Of a DNA stretch of 64,000 nt, positions 10,738 through 21,813 are shown piece by piece. This DNA comes from Phaeosaccion multiseriatum. Its lineage: Eukaryota; Ochrophyta, other classes. Each line of letters begins with the position of its first letter. The first letter of the stretch is position 1. Location: positions 434,001-498,000 of the forward strand of contig OZ218956.1 in the NCBI GenBank assembly GCA_965112735.1, read 5' to 3'. Below the pieces are notes generated by a model, which saw only the letters and a list, made by a program, of their open reading frames with translations, did no database searches and was not told the origin of the DNA. The position numbers and the translations under genes were made by a program.

Positions 10738-12387
10738 ATGGCCCCCTTGAAGTCGCTTGTGGGGTGCGGCTGCCTCTCTGCTGCGGCCCTGACCACCTCT
10801 GCCACTGCCTTCGCACCGCCTCAGATGTGGGGCCGCGGCAGCACCATCTGGAGGAAGGCGGCTACTCGAGGCCGTGGCCATGCAGCAGCAGCGGCGGCAG
10901 GGTCAGTCTCGGGAAGAGGAGGAGGGGCGCTCGCGTGTCATAATCCGAGGGGAAGGATGGCTATGGGAACGGACAGCAGCCGTGGCGGCGTCTGTGGCGT
11001 GAGGAGGAGAGCACCCTGGGGCCAGGGTGGTCCTGCCGCCACCACCACCACCACCACCACGAGCACCAGCAGGAGACGGAGTAGCGTTCTCATAGCGCGC
11101 GCATCTTCCGGGCCATTCTCGGAAGAGTCTCTCAAGGAAATGTCCTACCGTGAGCTTCAGAGCCTGGCCAAGACGCACAACATCAAGGCGACGCAGAAGG
11201 GCGACGCTCTCGTCAGGGAGCTTACCTCTCTGTCCGGCGGGAAGGGAAACACAGGGGAGGGGGGTGGTGGGAGCGGGGTGGTGAAGGAAGGTGGAGAAGA
11301 GTGGGTGACGTTCAAGCTCTCAGACGAGGAGGCTGCCGAGTTTGGGCTGGGCGTGGATGAGGATGATTGGGAGGGTGATGGCAATGATGACGATGATGAC
11401 GGGGAGACATGGGAAGAAGCGCTGGCGAAGGCCAAGGCCCCCGGAGGATCGCTCTCCGCCCCCGCGGGAGAGAGCAGCAGCAGTAGCAGCAGTGGTGGTG
11501 GTGGTGCGACGTCTCTGGCGGAATTACTGAAGCTCGACAACACAACCTACGATGGCGACGACGAGGAGGAGGAAGACGAGGACGACGACGACGACGACAG
11601 CAGCAGCGGAGACCAGTCGATGGGCGCTGAGATGGCCCGACGCTTGAGGGATGCGCGGGCGGGCAAGTCGATCAGCGATAGAAAGGAGGTGTCGGCAGCC
11701 GACCTTGAGCGGGGTGGCTTTGACAAAGTAGAGAAGCTTGACCTTGCCCCCTTCAAGGTCACCATTGGCACCAACTTCTGCAGCGGGTGCGGCAGCAAGT
11801 TCCAGAGCGCGTAAGTGGGCTGTGGCTGCTGTGGCGATGGCTGCGGCGGCGGCTGTGGCGGCGTGAATGAGGGAGGGGGGAGGGAGAGGCAGGACCCCTC
11901 ACGTGGAGCGGGGGAGGGAGGCTGTGAATGAGTGAGTGACGGGTACGGGGGGCTGTGGCTGTGCTGTACGAGACGCGACGGCTAACCTCGTGCCTCCCAC
12001 CGACCGCGATGGTCGATGGTCGTGTGTGATTTGATTTGCCCTCCCCCCCCCCCACCGGCTACCCCCGCCACCCCTCATCCCCGCTCAGAAACCCTCGCGA
12101 ACCGGGCTTCCTCCCGGAGAATAAACTCGACGAGATCATCGCAGAGCGAAAGGCGCAGGAGCAGGTCATAGACCTAGAGACTTTCGACCCCATGGAAGTC
12201 GACATCGACCTCGACATGGACGACGACCTCTATTTCGAGGACGGGGAGGAAGATGTAGACGAGAATGGGGTGCTTTTGAGGATGCCTGCCAAAGAGAAGA
12301 AGACCCCCGTGTGTGCTCGCTGCTACGCGCTCAGGCACCAGGGATCGGTGGGCATGGAGCTTCGCCCCGGCTTTGGGTACGTACTGG

Positions 12388-12420
<33 letters not shown>

Positions 12421-14597
12421 GGCGGGTGCACCCCCCCTATCAATCGATTCGTCGACGGGAGGGACGGACGGACGAACATCAAAGAAAGGTTTTGTCTTGT
12501 CTTCCTCCTGCACCGCTATGCTCCGTGTGCCGTGCCTGTTGGCGACTGCTGCTGTCACCGATGATGACCAATCTTCTCACCTAGCGGAGGAGCCTTGCAA
12601 GGGGCCCCTCCGTACTGAGGCTCAATCAAAAGTTTCAATTTCAATTTCATAAGCTGAGGTGCCGCAGGAAGCAGACTCGACCGAGCACGCACGCGCAGAG
12701 CACACAGGACAGTGCAAAGAGACACAAACTCAAACTCAAACTAGCTAGCAGCCGGCCTGCGCACCTTGCTTATCGTCGGACTCACTGCCCCGACTGGCGC
12801 TCACACACCGCTACTATCGGCCACGCACTCACGCCCATTAACTTACCTTACCTTACCTTACCCTACCCTACCCTACCTTACCGCAGCGACCACGAGACCC
12901 TCAGCGCCTTCCATTTCGAGGAGCTGCTAGCCCCCCTCTCAGAGAAGAAGTGCGTCATCATCAACATTGTCGACCTCTTCGACTTCCACGGATCGTTCCT
13001 GGAGAACATTCCGCGCATCGCGGGCAGGAACCACGTGCTGCTGGCGTGCAACAAGGCGGACCTGTTTCCGAGCGACATGAAACCCCAGCGAGTGGTGACG
13101 TGGGCGAGGAATGAGGCACGGTACATGGGCCTGGAGTATATTGAGAACAAGTGAGTGGGAGGGAGGGGGGATGGCAGTGGGTGGGGGAGAGTAGAGGTAT
13201 ATTGGGAGTGGGTGGTGAGGAGGGGGGGATGGTAGTGGATGGAAGAAGGTTGAGAACCCCCACCACACCTTGACCCCTCACCTCTCCTCTCACCCCACAG
13301 AGACATTCATTTGATTAGCTGCAAGACGGGCTTCGGTGTCCGCTCCCTCATGCGCAAGGCCCGAGACCTGGCGGCGGCCAAGCGCTGTGACATCTACGTC
13401 GTGGGCGCCGCCAACGTGGGCAAGAGCTCCTTCATCAACCATCTGTTGGCAGAGGCCGAGGAGAAGGGCTCTAGGAAGGGAGGCAGGGCGAGCAAGCGCA
13501 AGGGTGATAAGCACAAGCCCCTGGCCAAGGTAAGACGGATCAGGCATCGGTGGACGGGTGCTCTCCCTTCCTCCCCCGCTCGCGACACTCATGGGCAGGC
13601 CCATACATTCCCTTTCCTTCCTTCCTTCCTTCCTTCCTTCCTTCCTTCCTTCCTTCCTTCCTTCCTTCCTTCCTCACTTACGCGTTCTGTCGTCTGCCGT
13701 ATGCTGTGCTGCCTGTTGTGTTTGTACCACCAACTGCTGTACTCTGCAGGGCCTGACCACGTCCAATGTGCCGGGCACCACCCTCGACATGCTCAAGATT
13801 GACCTCGGGGAGAAGATGAACCTCTATGACACGCCGGGTCTCGTGCTGAGTCACCAAATCACTCTCAAGCTCAACACGGAGGAGCTCAAAGCCGTCATCC
13901 CACACAAGAGGGTGAGAGAGGAAGGGGGGGGGGGGAGTGCAGGAGGGGGAGAGGAGGGAAGGAAGGGTCATCGCGCCTGCACAAGAGAGGGGGAAAGGGG
14001 GAGTGTGTGGGGCCTTCTCTAACCCCCCTCCCTCCCTCCCTCCCTCCCTCCCTCCCTCCCTCTGTATCACCAACAGGTGGAGCATGTGACGCTGCGAGTG
14101 GCCAAGGGCAAGGCGGTGCTCATCGGAGGGCTGGCACGCATCGAAGTCACTGAGGGGCTTCCCTTCCTCATTACCTTCTTTGTGTCCAATGGCATTAAGC
14201 TTCATGCCATGGACGCGGCAAAGGCGGAGGATTTCATCACCAAGCATATCGGCTCGGATCTGTGCTTCCCTCCCTATAGTGCTGAGAGGTTGGAGGCCTT
14301 GGGCGAGATGGTGGAGACCGAGTTCACCGTTGATGGGGTGAGTGGGGGGGGGGGGCGGGTAGGGAGAGAGAGAGAGGTATGGAGAGGGGGGTGGGAGGGA
14401 AGGAAGGAAGGAAGGAAGGAAGGAAGGAAGGAAGGAAGGAAGTAGAAGACGGTTAGGACTTGCAGGGTCTTGTCTCGCTTCTTCTCACTTTCCCGTGCTT
14501 CCCCCCTGGACCTTCCCCAGCGAGCTTTTCCGATGTCATGCACGTTGGCACTCACAACCACCGAACTTCACCCTCCCCACCCCCCATCACACACACG

Positions 14598-14668
<71 letters not shown>

Positions 14669-14898
14669 CAACGTAGGCCGGCTGGAAGGAGTCTTGCAGC
14701 GACATCGTGCTGTCTGGACTGGGCTGGGTGTCCTTCACAGGGGCGGGGAGGATCCGGGTCAAGATACACGCCCCGAAGGAGGTGCGGATGATGCAGAGGG
14801 ACCCTTTGCTGCCCTATGAGGCTTGGGATACAACGAGCACGTACTCGGGGACGAAGGTGTTGAAGAAGGGGAAGAAGGTCCAGGGCCGGCGGAAGTAG
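10738..14898 (+). CDS. Plastid-targeted YqeH-type circularly permuted GTPase (BPG2/RIF1-like)
   Basis: Seven exons: 10738-11810, 12089-12376, 12887-13150, 13301-13529, 13750-13911, 14077-14337 and 14677-14898, encoding 832 residues. The N-terminus has a signal peptide ending in TSATAFAPP, the ASAFAP-type plastid import motif. A short SAP/Rho-N-like helix pair (YRELQSLAKTHNIKATQKGD) and Asp/Glu-rich linkers follow. Then come a CxGC...CxRC zinc finger (FCSGCGSKF, CARCYALRH) and G motifs in permuted order: G4 CNKAD near 507, G5 SCKTG, G1 GAANVGKSSF near 576, G2 PGTT and G3 DTPG near 644. This order is characteristic of the YqeH/NOA1/BPG2 family, which acts in small-subunit ribosome assembly, in plants in the chloroplast. 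The protein is longer than bacterial YqeH because of the targeting and acidic regions. All phases agree across introns. Confidence 0.9.
13615..14670. repeat. Intronic microsatellites in the GTPase gene
   Basis: Separate tracts sit in successive introns: (CCTT)n at 13615-13673, (CCCT)n at 14026-14061, (GGAA)n at 14398-14442 and (CA)n at 14592-14667. The last ends 10 bases before the final exon. A (GT)n tract also lies at 12391-12419 in intron 2 and a (CCTTA)/(CCCTA) tract at 12843-12882 directly upstream of exon 3. Confidence 0.9.
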
Positions 14899-15564
14899 GA
14901 AGGAGGGGTCGACTGGAAGGGCGAGAGAGAGAAGAGAAAGAGAGAGAGAGAGAAGAGTGAAAAGAAAGAGGGAAAAGAAAGAGAGAGAAGAGAGAGAGAG
15001 AGAGACGGAGAGAAGAGAGAGAGAGAAGAGAGATAAGAGAGAGAGAGGACGAGAGCTGTCTGTCCTTTCTATGTTCATCTTTGCACAAACTGAAATTGGG
15101 AAACAGAAGCGTCTGAGAGCAGGTACGTAAGAGAAGAGATGCAGCGCCCGGCCGGCCGCTCACAGCAGGTCATCTGCCTTCCCGGCTCCCCGCCCTGCTT
15201 GGGATGCAAAACACAAAGTGGTGACGACAGGAAAGGCTCATACAGCCGTCGGCAAAAATTCAAACCCCCATTAATGGGGTAATAGTAGATGGGGTAATAG
15301 GAGAAGGGGGATCAGGGCCTTTCATTCTACTCTATTATGTCTATTATGTTTCGATGTTGCTCGACTCGGCGGTGGGCACCAAAACCTACTTACCTTGTCT
15401 TGTTATACACACTATCATCTACCGTCCTTATCGGCCCTGGACATGACTGATTATGGTATGCGCCGACCATACACAGTAATCAGGCCTGGCGCCGGCCATA
15501 TCATGGTATCCAGGGCCCGCTCCTTACGTACGTACTTAACTTACAAAGCGTCTATGATTGCTCC
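14899..15564. other. Convergent intergenic region
   Basis: The first 150 bases are a GA-rich tract (about 14918-15050), probably 3'UTR of the GTPase gene. The remainder is unique sequence without a supported gene. A short near-repeat of ATGGGGTAATAG occurs twice at 15275-15300. Confidence 0.5.
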
Positions 15565-15699
15565 CTACCAAAACTGCCGGAGGTGCACGCCATAGTCTCC
15601 CGTGAGTGTGGGCCCCTCGGGGAAGTTCGCCCCCCCTCCCCCTTGGCTCCTCGAGGGCAGCGGGTAGTGAAAGTCCTTCAGCAGGGCATCGACATCGAC

Positions 15700-15731
<32 letters not shown>

Positions 15732-16399
15732 CCCCCGGGGTGCTGGTGTCCCCCCCTGTGGTCTGCCTCCTCCCCCGCAGAACGTCCCCTGCAACGTTCT
15801 TGGCGACGAGGAAGGCGATTGCTTCGATGGTGACCATCGGGTTGATGCCGAGGGAGGTGGGGAAGGTGGAGGCGTCGGCCACGAACAGGCTGCTCACCTC
15901 CCACGTCTCGCCGGACTCCTTCAGCGGCCCGTCTCTGTAGGGAGGTAGGTGGGAAGGTAGGTAGAGAGGTAGGGAGGTAGGTAGGGAGGTAGGTAGGTGG
16001 GTAGGTGGGTAGGTAAGGAGGGAGGTAGGTGGGAAGGTAGGTAGGTATGTAGGTAGGTATGTAGGTAGGTAGGTAGGTAGGTAGGTAGGTAGGTAGGTAG
16101 GTAGGTAGGTAGATAGGGAGGTAGGTGGGTAGGTAGGCGGGTAGGTAGGGAGGTAGGTAGGTAGGTAGGTAGGTAGGTAGGTAGGAAGGTAGGTAGGTAG
16201 GTATGTATGTAGGTAGGTAGGTAGGTAGGTAGGGAGGGAGGTAGGTGGGTAGGTAAGTGGGTAGGTAAGGAGGGAGGGAGGTAGGTGGGAAGGTAGGCAG
16301 GTAGGTAGGTAGACGGGTTGATAGGTGGGATGGCACACACGTGACATGCACACGCGTACACGTAGTAAATCACACACGCACAAACATGCACACACACAT

Positions 16400-16438
<39 letters not shown>

Positions 16439-19400
16439 CACACACACAAACACCGTAAGCTGGAGTGAGTGACGTGGAGCGACAAAAGAGCGATCGAGGC
16501 TACCCACGGGATCCATCGTGCTGGCACTGCCACATGCATCTCTCTCCCTCCCTCCTCCCTCCTTCCTTCCTTCCTTCCTTCCTTCCTTCCTTCCTTCCTT
16601 CTCTCTCACTCTCCCTCGCCCCTGCTTTCCCGCTCTCTCTCTCTCTCTCTCTCGCTCGCTCTCTCCCTCGCCCTCTCTCTTCCTCCCTCTCCCTCTCTCT
16701 CACCCACCTCTTGTTGGAAGAAAGGCGGCACGACCCCATCTGATGGGCGCTGCCGAGCATCCCCCCTCCTCTTGATGGTGTCAGCCCCGCCCTCGTCGCG
16801 CTCTGTACAAAGCTGTCGAAGGAAGAGTCCCTCTCTCCTCCCCCTCGTCCTCCTGCTGTTGTGTCACCAACTGCTGTACCTGTTGCGCCGTTCCACCACC
16901 GCCCCCCCCGATAGGCCGGCGACACAGCGCCCGCCCCTGCGTCCCTCTGCAGCCGTAACATGACCTCTTGCCCCCTAAGCACTCTAGCCTCATCCTCCTT
17001 GGTGATGCTGTAGTGTATCTCTGGCGAAAAGCCGTCAGAGCCTGCGAGGAAAGGAGGGAGCGAAGTGCGTGCATGTGTACACAGAAGAGAGTCGTAGTGC
17101 GGTGGATGGTCCAAAACCCGAGCGACGAACAGTAAGCACAGCGGGCAGGCAGGCAGGCGGACAGGCGGGCAGACAGGCGGACAGATAGACAAACAGACAT
17201 GCAGACAAACAGAGAAGAAAGGCAGACAAACAGAGAAGAAAGGCAGACACAACATAACAGACCATGCAGATGGTTTCAGACACGTACCCAGCTTGATCCT
17301 ATTGTTAGGGCTGCTCTTATCACGTGTGATGTTGATGAAGGCCGACAGATTGGGCAACATGGCCATGAGCAGCCTGAAGATGAGTGCGTCGTCCCATGCC
17401 AGCACAAGGGCGGCGAGCCCGGGGTGCACAGGGGGGGTCTGTATGCATACTCCGTACCCGTCACCTCCGTCCCCCTCCACCTCCTGTCCATTCTTCTTCT
17501 TCTGCTGCCCGTCTTCCCCTCCTCCTCCTCCTCCTCCTCCTCCTCCTCCTCCTCCTCCTCCTCCTCCTCCTCCTCCTCCTCCTCCTCCTCCTGCTGCTGC
17601 TGCTCCTCCCATAAAGTCAGGCACGTACACCCCCATACCCACTCCCTTGTGCAAGGAGGTTTCCACGTCCGGATGGAGGCCAAACACGCACACTACAGGG
17701 TGGAGACAGAGTCGCCTGCCCAGCATGGGGTGCTTCAGACCCGAGCGCAGCAGCACCGCAGGTGTGTGGATGGACCCTGCTGACACCACCACGGCACTCG
17801 ATGCCAGTGTGAGTTTCACCTTTCTGCCCGTGGGGCTGCCCGGTACGGTGACTGCCGCCTCAACCCCCTTGGCGACGCCTCCCTGGATGGTGACTTTGCT
17901 CACCAGAGCATTGGGCACCAGGGTGAGCTTGCCTTTAGCAGGGGAGGGGAGGGAAGGGGAGGGGAGGTGAAGGGGGGAGAGGGGAGGGGAGGAGAGGGGA
18001 GGAGAGGGGAGGGGAGAGGAGGGAAGGGGAGGGGAGGGGAAAGAAGGAGAGGGGAGGGGAAAGAAGGAGAGGGGAGGGAAGGGGAGGGAAGGGGAGGGGA
18101 GGGGAAGGGAGGAGGGGGAAGGGGAGGGAAGGGGAGACGAGAAGAGGGGAGAGGAGGGGAGGAGAGGGGAGGGGAGGGGAGGGAAGGGGAGGGGAGGGGA
18201 AGGGAGGAGGGGGAAGGGGAGGGAAGGGGAGAGGAAAAAAGAGGAGGAGGGGTAGAGACGTCAGGGCGAGGATGGGCGGCATCATGTATTTAGTGTTCGG
18301 GCGGAATTATACAACGCGGGCAGACAAACAAATCTTGCTTTGGAGGATGGAAAGCAGCCGTAGTACATAGGAGGACCTCTCCCTCCCTCCCTCCCTCTCT
18401 CCCTCCCTCCCTCTCCCCCTTCCTCTCTCTCTTCCTCCCTCCCTCCCTCCCTCCCTCCCTCTCTCCCTCCCTCTCTCTCTCCCTCCCTCCCTCCCTCTCT
18501 CCCTCCCTCCCTCCCTCCCTCTCTCCCTTCCTCTCTCTCTTCCTCCCTCCCTCCCTCCCTCCCTCCCTCCCTCTCTCCCTCCCTCCCTCTCTCTCTCCCT
18601 CCCTCACTCCCTCCCTCCCTCCCTCTCTCCCTCTCTCCCTCTCTCCCTCCCTCTCTCCCTCTCTCCCTCCCTCCCTCCCTCTCTCCCTCCCTCTCTCCCT
18701 TCCTCCCTCCCTCCCTCCCTCCCTCCCTCCCTCTCTCCCTCCCTCCCTCCCTCCCTCCCTCCCTCCCTCCCGCCCTCCGTCCGTCCCTCCTTTCCCTCCC
18801 CCCCCTCGCTCCCTCACCTGTGGCCTGGGCATCCTCCAGCCAGGTAGTCTGAGTGCCTTTCTTGGCGCCGTACGGACAGCCGAAGGAGCAGCTGCCGCAG
18901 TCCACACACCCTTCTACGTTGCGCGGAACGGGAAGGGAGGTCTAATGGGGGCAAAATTGAAATTGTTCATTTGTAAGACCATGAACCATTGGTTGGTCAG
19001 AAGGGGAGAGACGGAGAGCAGCAGCAGCAGCAGCAGCAGTGGGAAATACAAGAAGCAAGAGATGCGGGGGTAGGGATACAAGCAGCAGTCCCGGTGGGTG
19101 GACGGGGAGGGGCAGGTGTCAGCAGTAGGAGGAGCAGAGGAGCAAAGATCAGGGTCAGAGCCCCCAGACACGCCATATAGTGCCTTCCCAACTCGACGAC
19201 AGAGACCTCGAGAAAAAGAAGAGACAGAGATAGCCAGGACGGGAAGGGTCCCCTCCCCTCCCCTTCCCTTCCCTTCCCTTCCCTTGCTTGCTTACATGCC
19301 CCCCCTTGTCCCCTGCCCTCCACAGAAGCTCGTTGTTGAGGTTGTAAGCGGCTTCGGAAGAGCCCGGGCACGCCTCTGAGGGGGATGTCCCATGATTAGG

Positions 19401-19754
19401 AGCGTACGTGCGCGTGTGTGTGTGCGCGTATAGGGAGGGCAATGAGAGCAAAAAAGCAGCAGCAGCAGCAGCTGATTCAGCAGCGTCAAGGGGGGAGGCT
19501 AGAGCACAGGAGGCTTGGGGGTGGGGAAGGAGGTGCACCCACGCGCACGCACGCACCCACCCACGCACCGTTGCTGTGAGAAAAGTCCGTGTTGACGTTG
19601 ATGCGCCGGCAGACCGCGTCCAGGGCGTCGTCGAACGGCCCTCCCTCCTTGAAGCTGATGAGGCCGTACCGCTCTGCCCACTCTCGCCGGACATGGCGAG
19701 GGGTGCGGAAGCTGAAGAGAAAGAGCCCAGTACACCCACGTACATGCAGCACAA

Positions 19755-19787
<33 letters not shown>

Positions 19788-21482
19788 CATGCATGCAGAA
19801 GAACGTATGATGTAAGACAAGGGTAAGGCCAAACGAAGCGCTTCAGACAAGCAGCAGCAACAATTGCGCGTGAAGCAGGAAACAGTAGCACGTGGAACAA
19901 ATGGGCGGAGAGAAAGGACAAAGGACAAGTCTGCGAGACCTCCTGCGGTCCCGAGACCTCCTGCGGTGCGCCGTGCGACATAGTCCCTCCTACACCCCTG
20001 CCCACCCCTGCCCACCCCTCTCTACCGCGTCGACGCCCCCCCCTCCCACACCGCCCCACCCACCCACCCACACACCTGGCGCTCCAGTTGATGGCCGTGC
20101 CTCCCCCCACGGTGGCCCCTGCTAGCACCGTCATGCTTCCATCCACCGAACTCCTCGTGCCCTGTCTCTCGTACAGGTTTGCAAAGGCGTCAGCCTCTCT
20201 AAAAGTGCTGTACTCCTCTGCGTCGTGCAAGCCCCCTGCCTCCAGCACCGCAACCGTCAGACCCATTGCCGTGAGCACTCCGGCCGCCACACCCCCCCCC
20301 GCCCCCGACCCTACCACCACTACATCTACTTGCAAGTGGGTATCCTTGGTGAGCTCCAGCGGCGTGAGTGGCTTCATGGTCTGTGCCTCCTTCTCCTTCT
20401 CTCTGCTGCGGTTGACCTGCTCCTTGTCAAACGTGTCTGACCTAGGCTCGTACCCGATGCTAAGCCAAGCAGGGTTGGGTAACCTCACAACACCCCCAAA
20501 CCCTCCCCCTACTCCCTCACTCTTCTCCTCCTCCGTGCCCTTCCCTCCCTCCTCCCGAGGATTATCGCCGCCGTCTTTGCCTCCGTTAGGCGGCGACCCA
20601 TCTTCACTGTCGCTGAGGCTTGTCATGTAGTAGATTGAGCAGGAGAGGCGCTTCACCGCTTGGAAAGCGGCCCTCAAGTCCGGGATGCTTGAGAATTGCC
20701 AAGCCTTCATACACGCCTGCCTCGCCTCGAAAGGCAGCGAGCGGAAGGTCACCGGGGTCCCGCAGAGGAGGAGTGTTCCGAGACGGAAGGAGAGCAACCA
20801 CAGCACCACTCTTAGCGCGAAGCGCTTCTCGGGGGGGGCATTGTCTTGGATGGCCTTGGCGGCAAGAGAGGCAACGTTGAGCGCCGAGGCCGGGCGAGCC
20901 AAGGTGGGCAAGGCCTGCTGCACACGCTTTCCAAGGTAGCTCTGCAGTGCGCCCTGCCCGGAGGGTACGTCGAGCAGGCGGGCGACCGACTTCTGGGCTT
21001 GAATGACCACTTGTTCGACCGCCTCTGCAGAGGAAGCTGGGCCGCAGTCGAAGCCTGGAAGGAGCGTGTCGCAGCTGAAGAGGGGGGGACACAGCAGGGA
21101 AGGAGGGAGGGAGGGAGGGAGGGAGAGAGGGAGGGAGAGAGGGAGCGGATGAGTTGTTGCGGAGTGTGGGGGGGTGGGAGGAGGGGGGGCGCAGCAGGCA
21201 ACGGGACAGAACATCATCACTTGCATGTACACACACTCACAGCGCCTGAAGGGACTCGAGCTCCCGCAGCCCGAGCCACTGCACGCCGTCAGGCAGGCGA
21301 GAAGGCCGAGGAGGCAGCGGGGTCGTCGTGAGGCTCGCCGTACAGGGCTCCAGCTCCTCTCCGTCAAGCAGGCGCCGCCTCCTCTTGGCGCCGCTTCGGG
21401 AACTCAGAAGACACGTCCCAAACAGCACGATCACAGGGGTGCCCACATAGATCGCGCTATTGCAAGAGAGCACGGAACCCAT
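15565..21482 (-). CDS. GMC-family FAD oxidase, long-chain-alcohol-oxidase-like
   Basis: Eight exons: 21241-21482, 20076-21074, 19569-19711, 19296-19375, 18818-18941, 17288-17932, 16708-17041 and 15565-15934, encoding 978 residues in consistent phase. The FAD Rossmann motif [15 protein letters not shown] lies near residue 330 after a long N-terminal extension, as in fatty alcohol oxidases. Further signatures are [16 protein letters not shown], the family Cys-rich loop [17 protein letters not shown] followed by KKGTQTTWL, and the GMC C-terminus [16 protein letters not shown] with HQMGSCR just before it. The family oxidises long-chain alcohols to aldehydes using O2 in peroxisomal or membrane fractions; substrate here is inferred. 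Exon 6 carries about 25 glycines coded by a CCT microsatellite, so an enzyme loop is expanding. The final residues lack an obvious peroxisome signal. Divergent from the MFS transporter gene. Confidence 0.88.
15939..16312. repeat. (GGTA)n-type microsatellite in last intron of GMC oxidase
   Basis: About 370 bp of degenerate GGTA/GTAG units abut the acceptor of the last exon. On the sense strand this is a CCTA-rich polypyrimidine-like tract directly preceding the AG. CA (16380-16447) and CCTT (16553-16600) tracts lie in the same intron. Confidence 0.9.
17518..17592. repeat. Coding CCT microsatellite (polyglycine) in GMC oxidase exon 6
   Basis: About 25 CCT units on the plus strand read as GGA glycine codons in the minus-strand reading frame. 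The surrounding sequence ([12 protein letters not shown] before, [10 protein letters not shown] after) stays in frame. Confidence 0.85.
17939..18790. repeat. Complementary G-rich and C-rich repeat arms in GMC oxidase intron 5
   Basis: The intron between exons 5 and 6 contains a GGGGA-type tract at 17939-18240 and a CCCT-type tract at 18377-18790 on the plus strand, with about 135 bp of unique sequence between them. In the minus-strand transcript the purine arm follows the donor and the pyrimidine arm precedes the acceptor. Confidence 0.85.
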
Positions 21483-21813
21483 AGGGCCTGCTCCTCACTC
21501 TGCCTAATCCTGGAATATACAACCCTGCCTAATCCTGGCCCTTTTGCGAGCGAAGCAGGCAGGGGGAGGGCAACGGCAACGGAAGAAAGATTGAGATTGA
21601 AGAAGAAAAAAGTTGATAAGGCAATGAATGGATAACAAATGGCGATGTCTGGATTCGTGGGTTGCGAACGCTCCCTGTGGTGGTTTACACCAATCGGGTT
21701 GCTCCCTGTGGTGGCCTTAGCAAGGTGTGGTCTCAGAAGTCTACACTAGAAACAGACGTGTGGCCTCTAAGCAGCGTGCCTCGAGAAGCAGTCTCACATT
21801 CTCCGTTTGGAAA
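21483..21813. promoter_or_regulatory. Putative bidirectional promoter, GMC oxidase / MFS transporter
   Basis: This is 331 bp between divergent starts. It includes an imperfect direct repeat of GCTCCCTGTGGTGG (at 21670 and 21700). Two copies of CTGCCTAATCCTGG occur near 21500 and 21522. No known element was recognised. Confidence 0.35.

Noticed and set aside
12840-12886. Telomere-like CCTTA/CCCTA repeat
   Set aside because: It is short, degenerate and directly upstream of an exon acceptor, so it acts as the polypyrimidine tract of the GTPase intron 2.
18282-18907. Gly-Arg-Glu repeat proteins on the minus strand
   Set aside because: These are read-throughs from the GMC oxidase exon 5 into its GGGA-type intron.
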